A stretch of DNA of 7,180 nucleotides, taken from assembly GCA_029939815.1 (NCBI GenBank), contig JAOZSF010000094.1:1-7180 (forward strand), read 5' to 3'. Shown here piece by piece: positions 1 to 6,442 of the stretch (its first letter is position 1; each line of letters opens with the position of its first letter). The position numbers and the translations under genes were made by a program. This DNA comes from a bacterium. GTDB taxonomy: Bacteria; Auribacterota; UBA3054; B51-G9. Under the pieces are notes generated by a model, which was not told the DNA's origin, did not search any database, and saw only the letters and a program-made list of their open reading frames with translations.

Positions 1-65
1 TAGGATTTAGAAATAAACGTTTACAAACAAATAAATTTATTAATAACTAAAAACAGAAGAAAAAA

Positions 66-491
66 ATGACTAAAAAATTTTTGCCGTACAGAATGTTAGC
101 TGGATTTGTTGGTGTTTACCATATTATGTTGGGATTCCTTTTGCTTTTTTCAGGTGAAATGGCTATAAACGCTGCTAAATCAATGGCTGGAATGACAATT
201 ATAGGAAGCCCACAGTTTGGTGTGATTGGAGAAATATTAGCCTGTTATTTTATCGCTTTTGGGCTAATGATGGGATTAGCTGCTTGGAATCCAATTAAGA
301 ACAGAAACTTGATTTCAGTAGGATTAGTTCTTTTTGTTCTCAGGCTTTTGCAGCGTCTTATTTTTGCGGAAAAAACTATGGAAGTTTTCCAAATGTCTTC
401 TGCAAGATATTGGTCGTTTTTTGTTATTCTCCTTGTTATTAGTATTATATTAGGATTTTTTCGATTAATAATTTATAAGGATATGAAATAA
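66..491 (+). CDS. Small four-helix integral membrane protein, unrecognised family
   Basis: I do not recognise this 141-residue protein. Hydrophobic segments at about residues 10-29, 52-73, 81-100 and 115-133 predict four membrane helices with short loops, and there is no cleavable signal peptide. The third helix carries Arg93, Gln96 and Arg97, unusual polar residues for a membrane span; charged loops (Lys/Arg/Asn at 78-81, Glu102/Lys103) separate helices 2-3 and 3-4. The ATG follows a purine-rich stretch (AGAAG plus a run of A) that may act as a weak ribosome site. Only three bases separate its stop from the next start, so it is probably co-transcribed with the radical SAM genes. The general shape recalls small DoxX/DUF4345-like four-helix proteins, but I see no diagnostic motif. 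That it is a real gene is fairly sure; its function is unknown. Confidence 0.75.
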   Translation: MTKKFLPYRMLAGFVGVYHIMLGFLLLFSGEMAINAAKSMAGMTIIGSPQFGVIGEILACYFIAFGLMMGLAAWNPIKNRNLISVGLVLFVLRLLQRLIFAEKTMEVFQMSSARYWSFFVILLVISIILGFFRLIIYKDMK

Positions 492-494
492 TTC

Positions 495-1595
495 ATGATA
501 AAACTTCCATGGGATAAACAAACCGTTCCGCATTGTGTTTTAGAAATTACAAGAAATTGTAATTTGTCTTGCAAGGCATGTTATAGAGAAAAATGTGATG
601 AAACAAAATCTGTAGAGAAAATTATTGAAGAACTAAAAATTATTGAAAAACATCAAAAGGTGCACACTGTTTCTCTTACAGGCGGTGAACCTACTCTTCA
701 TCCTCAACTTTGTGAAATTGTACGGAAAATAAAATTAAGAAATCATAAAATTTCTTTAGTTACTAATGGACTTATTCTCGATGATGAAATATTACCACAA
801 CTTAAATCGGCAGGTGTTGACGTTATTATGATTCATGTTGATGAAGGTCAAAAAAGACCAGATTTACCTAATAATCCAACAATAATAGACATTAATAATT
901 TGCGGAAAACAATTGCAGACAAAGTTGTTTCATACGGGATAGATGCCGGGATAAATGTTACAATTTATGATGATTCAATTTCAAATATTCCAAAATTAAT
1001 CCAATTAATATTTGAAACTCCGAGTATTAATTTTCTTTTTGCTACTCATGTGGTTGCGATATCGAAAGTGATTGAAAAATCAGGAACAAAAAAAGTTTTC
1101 CATGCGTCTTTAACACGAAACAGTCATATTTTGAAATTAATGAAAGAAAATTTCGATCTTGATTGTTATGCGTATATTCCATCGAAAGATCAAGAAGAAG
1201 AAAAAGCAAGCATCAGTTATTTTATTCCTGTTCTTCATAACAACGCTAAATATATTTATTACAAAATACAATCTTGTTGGGCAGATAAAATGTTACTCAG
1301 TATTAGTAGAATAATTGCCGGAAGGTATATTTATTATTCTAAGCAAAATTCAATAATAATAATCGGCATTCAAGTTTTAATAAATGGTCTTGCTAAACTT
1401 AATTTTTTTAATTCAATATCTTTTCTTTTTAAATCTATGTTAAGAAAAAAAAGTTTGAGAGGAAAAAGATTTGTTTTTGAAAATGCGCCGTTTATAACTT
1501 CAAAAGGTAAAATTAGTTGTTGCGATCTTTGTCCGAACTCAACTGTTCGTGATGGCAAAATTGTGCCTCTTTGTTTTGCTGATTATATTTTATGA
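495..1595 (+). CDS. Radical SAM enzyme with C-terminal cysteine cluster, substrate unknown
   Basis: A 366-residue radical SAM protein. It shows the CxxxCxxC motif for the SAM-binding [4Fe-4S] cluster at Cys22, Cys26 and Cys29, followed by Tyr30. A GGEP motif at 63-66, which binds the SAM amino group in this superfamily, is followed by TLHP, and a VTNG strand follows later in the barrel. The C-terminus has Cys342, Cys343, Cys346 and Cys360, which could bind an auxiliary iron-sulfur cluster as in SPASM/twitch-type enzymes, although the spacing is not classical SPASM. Residues about 265-315 are strongly hydrophobic and basic, including an Ile-rich run at 287-290, and may contact membrane or a lipid-like substrate. 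The stop overlaps the next start as ATGA, implying translational coupling with a second radical SAM enzyme. The start is placed three bases after the upstream stop, with a distant AAGGA at 477-481. Radical SAM membership is firm; the reaction is unknown. Confidence 0.9.
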   Translation: MIKLPWDKQTVPHCVLEITRNCNLSCKACYREKCDETKSVEKIIEELKIIEKHQKVHTVSLTGGEPTLHPQLCEIVRKIKLRNHKISLVTNGLILDDEILPQLKSAGVDVIMIHVDEGQKRPDLPNNPTIIDINNLRKTIADKVVSYGIDAGINVTIYDDSISNIPKLIQLIFETPSINFLFATHVVAISKVIEKSGTKKVFHASLTRNSHILKLMKENFDLDCYAYIPSKDQEEEKASISYFIPVLHNNAKYIYYKIQSCWADKMLLSISRIIAGRYIYYSKQNSIIIIGIQVLINGLAKLNFFNSISFLFKSMLRKKSLRGKRFVFENAPFITSKGKISCCDLCPNSTVRDGKIVPLCFADYIL

Positions 1596-2893
1596 AAAAG
1601 AAAATATTAAAAAAAATTGGGGAAACAAAAACTTTTTGTCATTCATGTCAAAAAAATCATTATGTGAGCCTAATACAGAAAGAAAATAATGTCATCGCAA
1701 AAATTTTATGTTCAAACGGCGATAAAGAAATTATTGTTTCAAACGATGCAGAAATTTTTAAACAAATGCGACAAAAGGTTGAATACGAAGAAAATTTTAC
1801 TCCACCAGAAAACCATAAATTTTTCTTAAATCAACTATATATCACAGATGCTTGCAATTGTTCTTGCCCTATTTGTTATGTTGCACATGATAAAAAAGAA
1901 ACTTTTTTTATGAGTGTTGAAGAAGCTGTTTTGCGTGCAAAAGCCGCCAAGCAAAGAAAAGCAAAAAATGTTATGCTTATTGGAGGCGAACCTACAGTCC
2001 ATCCTAAACTTATCGAAATTATTAAGGAACTTCGACAGCTTAAAATGAAGATTTTTGTTTTTACAAATGGATTAGAATTAGGAAAAAATAAAAATCTGGC
2101 GGTTCAACTTAAAAAAGCAGGCGTTTATACAATAGGTCTGCAATTTGATTCTTTAGACAGGGCAACTCTAAAGAAGATGAGAGGAACAGATTATCTTGAT
2201 TTAAAACTTAAAGCGATTAAAAATATTCAAGAAGCAAATTTAAGGTTTGGGCTAATATGTACGGTCGCTTCTTATAATGAAAATGAAATTGACGGCTTAA
2301 TAAAATGGGCACTTAATTTGCATAGTCTTCCAAACTTTTTCGCTTTTCAGGTTTTGGCAGAGACAGGAAGATTTCCAGAAAATGCAAAAGAAGAAATTAC
2401 AAGAGAAAAAATAATAAGAAAAGTTATTTCTTCAAAATGTTTGCCAGGAGCTAAAATAGATAACTTTTGGCCTATTCCTTTTTATCAGCCGCTTGGTCTT
2501 TTTGCTCATCCTGATTGTGTAGCAAATCTTCTTGTAATTAGAAAAAATAATAAATTAATTTTTTTTGATGATATTATTAATTTATCAGGATTGTTTAAGG
2601 ATATGCGCAATACAAAACTAAAATATTTCTCAAAATTTGCGGTGCCGTTTATGATTTATTTGTTTCTAAAAAATACGAAATTAAAAAATTGGACTAAAAT
2701 TTTTAACTATTTATTAACGTTCCAAAATCCTGGTAAAAAAAATAATCAGATGGTAGTTGGAGCTGGTGGATATGTATCAAAAGATTTTGAAGATAATCAA
2801 AGAATTTCTCGATGTGGCGGAGCAATATTAACCGAAAAAGGCAGCATCTCTTTGTGCCGATATTTTAACAGAGGCTGCAGAATATCTTGCTAA
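1592..2893 (+). CDS. Radical SAM enzyme, COG1964-like (MJ0619/Tes relative), N-terminal zinc-ribbon-like segment
   Basis: A 433-residue radical SAM protein. An N-terminal ribbon-like segment has Cys16, Cys19 and Cys40. The core CxxxCxxC motif is Cys88, Cys92 and Cys95 followed by Tyr96, with an extra Cys90. GGEPT is at 131-135, TNG at 158-160 and LQFD at 183-186. Later come a proline-rich stretch and an AHPDC element near residues 305-310, then a C-terminal cluster at Cys408, Cys422, Cys429 and Cys433. This order (zinc-ribbon-like start, radical SAM core, LQFD, H-x-x-C region, cysteine-rich end) resembles COG1964, the group of the MJ0619 methylase and archaeal tetraether synthase Tes. It is shorter than those, and the fourth N-terminal ligand (normally a His after the third Cys) is absent. 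The start overlaps the previous stop. Tes-like chemistry is only a guess; the superfamily assignment is firm. Confidence 0.88.
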   Translation: MKKKILKKIGETKTFCHSCQKNHYVSLIQKENNVIAKILCSNGDKEIIVSNDAEIFKQMRQKVEYEENFTPPENHKFFLNQLYITDACNCSCPICYVAHDKKETFFMSVEEAVLRAKAAKQRKAKNVMLIGGEPTVHPKLIEIIKELRQLKMKIFVFTNGLELGKNKNLAVQLKKAGVYTIGLQFDSLDRATLKKMRGTDYLDLKLKAIKNIQEANLRFGLICTVASYNENEIDGLIKWALNLHSLPNFFAFQVLAETGRFPENAKEEITREKIIRKVISSKCLPGAKIDNFWPIPFYQPLGLFAHPDCVANLLVIRKNNKLIFFDDIINLSGLFKDMRNTKLKYFSKFAVPFMIYLFLKNTKLKNWTKIFNYLLTFQNPGKKNNQMVVGAGGYVSKDFEDNQRISRCGGAILTEKGSISLCRYFNRGCRISC

Positions 2894-2914
2894 TAAATTC
2901 ACGATTGCAAAAAA

Positions 2915-3481
2915 ATGAAAATGAAAATTACAATTATTTTATTATTCGGAGTTCTTTTTATCTTTTTTTGGATACTAATTCAATATAATAAGTTAATTAG
3001 AATGAAAAATTCTGTGAATAATGCTTTTAGCGGAATGGATGTTCAACTTAAAAAACGATACGATCTTATTCCTAATCTTGTTTCTGTCGTAAAACAATAT
3101 ATGCTACACGAAAAAAACTTGCTTACAAAAGTTACTGAATTAAGAAGCCAAGCTATAGACGGAGGAATTAACAACGAAGAAAAAGTTGCTTTGGATAATC
3201 AAATTTCGGGAACAATGAAAAGTATTATGATTTCTGTTGAAAGCTATCCAAATTTAAAATCAAGCGAAAGTTTTATGAATTTGCACCGAAATTTGACAGA
3301 AGTAGAAGCACAAATTTCGGCTGCAAGACGTGCTTACAACGCTACTGTAAATGATTTTAATAACGGAGTAGAAATGTTTCCAAGTTGCATTATAGCTAAT
3401 TGTTTGAATTTTAAATCCAAAAACTTTTTTGAAATCCCGGAATTTGAACAAAAAAATGTAAGTTTCGATAACTCATTTTAA
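2915..3481 (+). CDS. lemA: LemA family membrane-anchored protein
   Basis: A 188-residue LemA protein. Residues 4-23 form one N-terminal membrane helix, followed directly by the family signature: YN at 24-25, a VNNAFSGMDVQLKKRYDLIP-type stretch at about 34-53 and NLV at 54-56. Further conserved blocks are the ESYPNLKS region, the ISAARRAYNATVNDFNN region and the FPSCIIA segment, ending with the usual Phe-rich tail. Family members are helical-bundle proteins with a long domain outside or along the membrane; their molecular role is not settled. Length is normal. The gene follows the radical SAM pair after 21 bases and precedes the DUF3137 gene by five bases. I see no SD; a second ATG two codons downstream is an alternative start. 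Confidence 0.93.
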   Translation: MKMKITIILLFGVLFIFFWILIQYNKLIRMKNSVNNAFSGMDVQLKKRYDLIPNLVSVVKQYMLHEKNLLTKVTELRSQAIDGGINNEEKVALDNQISGTMKSIMISVESYPNLKSSESFMNLHRNLTEVEAQISAARRAYNATVNDFNNGVEMFPSCIIANCLNFKSKNFFEIPEFEQKNVSFDNSF

Positions 3482-3486
3482 AAAAT

Positions 3487-4557
3487 ATGAAAACAGTAGA
3501 TCAATCTTTTCAATTCAATGACCAACTTGATGATGTTGTAAACTCACTTGAAACAAAAAAGTTAGGTTGTATATATGAAAACCAACTAAAACCGATTTTA
3601 GAATCTTTTGAAGAAGAGCGAAAAAGTTTAATGGTAAAATCTATTGCATTTATTGTAATGGCTACTTTGGGTTTTTGTTTAATTGCTCCGAATTTATTAT
3701 TATGGTTTAATGTTTATTCTATTAATCGAATGGAGAAAACTTTTAATATTTCGACCTCTTTAATAAATTCATACATTTCTAATTCTTTTCTTTTTTGTTT
3801 GGTTGGAATTGGTTTATTTGTTGTTGCGACTATCTTTAATTGGTTGATAAAATTTCAAAAAAAAAGTTATAAAAAAACATTTAAAGAAAATATTGTAAAA
3901 AAAATTGTAAACATAATTAATTCAACATGGTATTATTCGCCTGAAGGTATGATAAGCTCTACTCAATATTATGCAAGTTCTTTGTTTGATAAAAAAGTTG
4001 ATAAATATGAAGGCGATGATTTGGTTATAGGACAAATAAAAAAAACAGAGTTTTGTTTATCTGAATTGCATACACAATCAAGATATAAAAATTATTACTA
4101 TACCATTTTTAAAGGACTTTTTGCTCATATAGATTTTAATAAAGAAATAAAAGGAAAAACTTTTGTGTTCCCGGAACAAACAATTTTTAATAAACCAATA
4201 CAAAATTTTAACTTTTTCAGAAGCAAAGGACAACTTATAAAATTAGAAAATCCAGAATTTGAAAAATTGTTTATTGTATATGGAACCAGCCAAATAGAAG
4301 CTCGATATATACTTACACCAGCTATTATGGAAGCTATGGTAAAAATAAGAAAGAAGTATAAAACAAATATTTCGTTTTCGTTTATCGGAAATTATGTTTA
4401 TATAGCATTAAGTATAAAAGAAGATTTATTTGAACCGAGGATTTTCAAGTCCGGAATCTCTTTTAACGATGTAGAACAAATGGATGATCAATTTAGGCTC
4501 ATCAATATTATTATAAACGAAATGAACTTGAATACACGGATTTGGTCCAAAGAATAA
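3487..4557 (+). CDS. DUF3137 domain membrane protein
   Basis: A 356-residue protein with an N-terminal helical segment (about 12-48), two membrane helices at about 50-74 and 99-121, and a large soluble C-terminal domain. The soluble part matches DUF3137 as I know it: SPEGMI followed by SSLF near 165, YEGDDLVIGQI at 174-184, a SEL motif after it, a FKGLF block near 208, and the diagnostic ARYILTP at 272-278 after a FIVYG strand. The molecular function is unknown. LemA and DUF3137 genes are commonly adjacent in bacteria, and the five-base gap here supports coupled expression and probably a joint function at the membrane. A run of nine A at 3857-3865 encodes the lysine-rich stretch just after helix 2; the frame is intact. 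Confidence 0.9.
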   Translation: MKTVDQSFQFNDQLDDVVNSLETKKLGCIYENQLKPILESFEEERKSLMVKSIAFIVMATLGFCLIAPNLLLWFNVYSINRMEKTFNISTSLINSYISNSFLFCLVGIGLFVVATIFNWLIKFQKKSYKKTFKENIVKKIVNIINSTWYYSPEGMISSTQYYASSLFDKKVDKYEGDDLVIGQIKKTEFCLSELHTQSRYKNYYYTIFKGLFAHIDFNKEIKGKTFVFPEQTIFNKPIQNFNFFRSKGQLIKLENPEFEKLFIVYGTSQIEARYILTPAIMEAMVKIRKKYKTNISFSFIGNYVYIALSIKEDLFEPRIFKSGISFNDVEQMDDQFRLINIIINEMNLNTRIWSKE

Positions 4558-4573
4558 AAAATTAAATTAAAAC

Positions 4574-4579
4574 AAGGAG
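4574..4579 (+). promoter_or_regulatory. Strong Shine-Dalgarno sequence for the zf-TFIIB-type gene
   Basis: AAGGAG lies six bases before the ATG at 4586, an ideal anti-SD match and spacing. It fixes the start of this gene. It is the only clear SD in the window; the other starts have none or a distant weak one. Confidence 0.8.
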
Positions 4580-4585
4580 TTAGTT

Positions 4586-5113
4586 ATGATATGTCCAGCA
4601 TGTGATAGAAGTTTAGAAGAAGTTAAAATAGGCAGTATTGTTGTTGATGTTTGTAAAAACGGGTGTGGCGGAATCTGGTTTGATAAAAATGAACTGGAAA
4701 AAGTTGACGAACAACACGAAGCTGCTGGAGAAAAACTTCTTGATTTTCAATGTGATCAAAACATAAAAGTAGATTTTTCTAAAAAAAGAAAATGCCCGGT
4801 ATGTAATGGAATAATTATGGTAAAACATTTTGAAAGCATTAAACATGAAATAGAAATTGATGAATGTTATAAGTGTGGCGGAATTTGGCTTGATGCTGGT
4901 GAATTAAGAAGTATCCGAAAACAGTTTCTCACTGATGAAGCAAGAAGAAAGGCTTTTGATGATTATGTCGGGAAAGTAATTAGTCCAGAATTAAATAGGA
5001 TGCGTGAAGAAAGTGAAATAAAAGTACAAGAAGCAAGAAAATTCGCTAAGGCATTTCGATTTATATGTCCTTCTAATTATATTCCCGGAAAACAAGATTG
5101 GGCGGCTTTTTGA
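4586..5113 (+). CDS. Double zf-TFIIB-type zinc-ribbon protein
   Basis: A 175-residue protein with two tandem zinc ribbons. The first uses Cys3, Cys6, Cys23 and Cys27 followed by GGIWFD and an EL pair at 36-37; the second uses Cys70, Cys73, Cys94 and Cys97 followed by GGIWLD and EL at 106-107. The CxxC...Cxx(x)CGGxWxDxxEL pattern is characteristic of zf-TFIIB-type proteins. Residues about 108-157 are charged and probably helical, and the tail has an ICPSNYIPGKQ segment that seems typical of this protein type, which argues that the TGA is the true stop. There is no membrane segment or signal peptide, so it is cytoplasmic. The biochemical role is unknown; zinc binding is well supported. It lies 28 bases after the DUF3137 gene and probably belongs to the same module. 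Confidence 0.92.
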   Translation: MICPACDRSLEEVKIGSIVVDVCKNGCGGIWFDKNELEKVDEQHEAAGEKLLDFQCDQNIKVDFSKKRKCPVCNGIIMVKHFESIKHEIEIDECYKCGGIWLDAGELRSIRKQFLTDEARRKAFDDYVGKVISPELNRMREESEIKVQEARKFAKAFRFICPSNYIPGKQDWAAF

Positions 5114-5139
5114 GTAATAAATAACTTAGACTTTATTAT
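5114..5139 (+). other. AT-only inverted repeat at the translation start region
   Basis: TAATAAA at 5115-5121 and TTTATTA at 5132-5138 are perfect reverse complements around a ten-base loop; a G-T wobble (5114/5139) would add an eighth pair. It spans the gap between the zf-TFIIB-type gene and the B12 radical SAM gene, and its 3' arm reaches the proposed ATT start. There are no G-C pairs and no T tract after it, so it is not a convincing terminator. In DNA this AT-rich it may be chance. Confidence 0.25.
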
Positions 5140-6442
5140 TAAAATTACTTTTATACAACCGAATATGGGAAGCTCTAAGGCTGGCGATGCTGCACAGCCT
5201 TTGGTTTTTGCTATTCTTGCAAACCTTACGCCACCGGATATTGAAATTCAATTATTTGATGACAGAATCGAGAATATTTTGTTTGATGTTGAAACTGATC
5301 TGGCAGTTATTACAATCGGCGTTTTTACCGCCATGCGAGCATATCAAATTGCTAAAGAGTATAAAAAAAGAAATGTTCATGTTATTATGGGCGGTCCTCA
5401 CGCTACTTTAGCATCACAGGAAGTTTCTTTTCACGCAGATTCTGTTGTTATCGGGGATGCAGAACTTATTTGGCCAGAGATTATTTGTGATTTATTAAAA
5501 AATCAACTTAAACCTTTTTATAAATCTTCGGCTTTAACTTCTATATTTTCAACTACGTTTAACAGGTCTGTTTTTGATAATAAAAAATATTTGCCGATAA
5601 ATATTGTTCAATGGGGACGTGGATGTATAAAATCTTGTGATTTCTGCTCTATTAATGCTTTTTATGGGAAAAAACAATTCCATAGACCAATAGATGAAGT
5701 TGCTGCTGAAATAGAAACTTTGAACAAAAATTTTATTTTTTTTGCTGATGATAACCTGCTTTACAACAATTCTAAAACAAAAGAATTTTTAATTAATTTG
5801 TCAAAACTAAATATTAAATATTCTTGTCAAATTAGTATTGATGTGGCAAACGATGAAGAATTAGTTAAACTACTTGCAAAAAGTGGGTGTGCTGTTGTTA
5901 TTATTGGGTTTGAAACTCTTAATTCGGCAAATCTAAAACAGATGAATAAAAGATGGTTTTCGGTTCAAAAATATGAAAAAGCAATTCAATTATTTCGCGA
6001 TAATGGGATAATGGTTTATGGTACTTTTGTTTTTGGCTATGACGGAGATTCTCTCGACAGTTTCAAATACACTCTTGATTTTACTTTGAAAAACAAGCTG
6101 CTTTTAGCTAATTTTAATCCTTTAACTCCTATTCCAGGTACTAATTTATACATACGATTAATGAAAGAAAAAAGAATGATTTATGATAAATGGTGGCTTG
6201 AACCAGATTATATGTATGGAAAAGCAACTTTTTATCCCAAAAATATTTCTCCAGATGAATTGGCTGAAGGATGTTTTATGGCAAGAAAAAAATTTAATAC
6301 TTTTAAAAATATTTTTAATAGATGCTTGGATAAAAAAGCAAATGCAAACTCTTTAACAAACCTTAAAATATTCCTGATAGGTAATTACGTAAGCAGAAGA
6401 GCTATTTATAACAAACAATGGAGCTTGCTTTCTAAATCATGA
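5138..6442 (+). CDS. B12-binding radical SAM enzyme (COG1032, HpnP/HpnR-like layout), probable ATT start
   Basis: A 434-residue protein if started at ATT 5138; the first ATG is at 5165 (425 residues). I chose 5138 because the upstream codons read KITFIQPN, the first strand of the cobalamin-binding Rossmann domain, and align without gaps with MKLTLIKPN of the next gene. Residues about 1-140 are the B12 domain (DDRIE, GGPH and VIGDAE segments; no DxHxxG motif, as in many COG1032 proteins). The radical SAM cluster cysteines are Cys163, Cys167 and Cys170 in QWGRGC-type context, with FFADDN and GFETLN motifs later. The C-terminal part contains PLTPIPGTNLY and a DKWW...FYPKNISPDEL region like the DUF4070-type tail of hopanoid methylases HpnP/HpnR and GDGT ring synthases. 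Likely a methylase or C-C bond-forming enzyme; the substrate is unknown. Its stop overlaps the next start. Confidence 0.9.
   Translation: MKITFIQPNMGSSKAGDAAQPLVFAILANLTPPDIEIQLFDDRIENILFDVETDLAVITIGVFTAMRAYQIAKEYKKRNVHVIMGGPHATLASQEVSFHADSVVIGDAELIWPEIICDLLKNQLKPFYKSSALTSIFSTTFNRSVFDNKKYLPINIVQWGRGCIKSCDFCSINAFYGKKQFHRPIDEVAAEIETLNKNFIFFADDNLLYNNSKTKEFLINLSKLNIKYSCQISIDVANDEELVKLLAKSGCAVVIIGFETLNSANLKQMNKRWFSVQKYEKAIQLFRDNGIMVYGTFVFGYDGDSLDSFKYTLDFTLKNKLLLANFNPLTPIPGTNLYIRLMKEKRMIYDKWWLEPDYMYGKATFYPKNISPDELAEGCFMARKKFNTFKNIFNRCLDKKANANSLTNLKIFLIGNYVSRRAIYNKQWSLLSKS

Noticed and set aside
1..65. Promoter before the first gene (TTTACA at 20-25 with AT-rich sequence downstream)
   Set aside because: No acceptable -10 element lies at the right spacing, and AT-rich DNA gives such matches by chance.
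1352..1362. Short AAT microsatellite
   Set aside because: It encodes the Ile run in the first radical SAM enzyme, is very short, and needs no further explanation in AT-rich DNA.
1370..1558. Minus-strand open frames inside the radical SAM, LemA and zf-TFIIB-type genes (also 3260-3451 and 4613-4846)
   Set aside because: All are antisense to proteins with recognisable family motifs and have no start signals or recognisable products.
3857..3865. Run of nine A as a phase-variable or slippage site in the DUF3137 gene (also eight A at 1445-1452 and 4038-4045)
   Set aside because: The frame is intact and such runs are expected in lysine-rich genes at this AT content; a population of reads with length variants would be needed.
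5187..5411. Plus-strand open frame of 74 codons in another frame
   Set aside because: It overlaps the conserved cobalamin-binding domain of the B12 radical SAM gene in a shifted frame.
4586..6442. Readthrough or recoding of TGA 5111-5113 fusing the zinc-ribbon and B12 radical SAM proteins
   Set aside because: The two genes are in the same frame, but TGA also ends genes at 1595 and 6442 with ATGA overlaps, and the zinc-ribbon protein ends with what seems a normal family tail.
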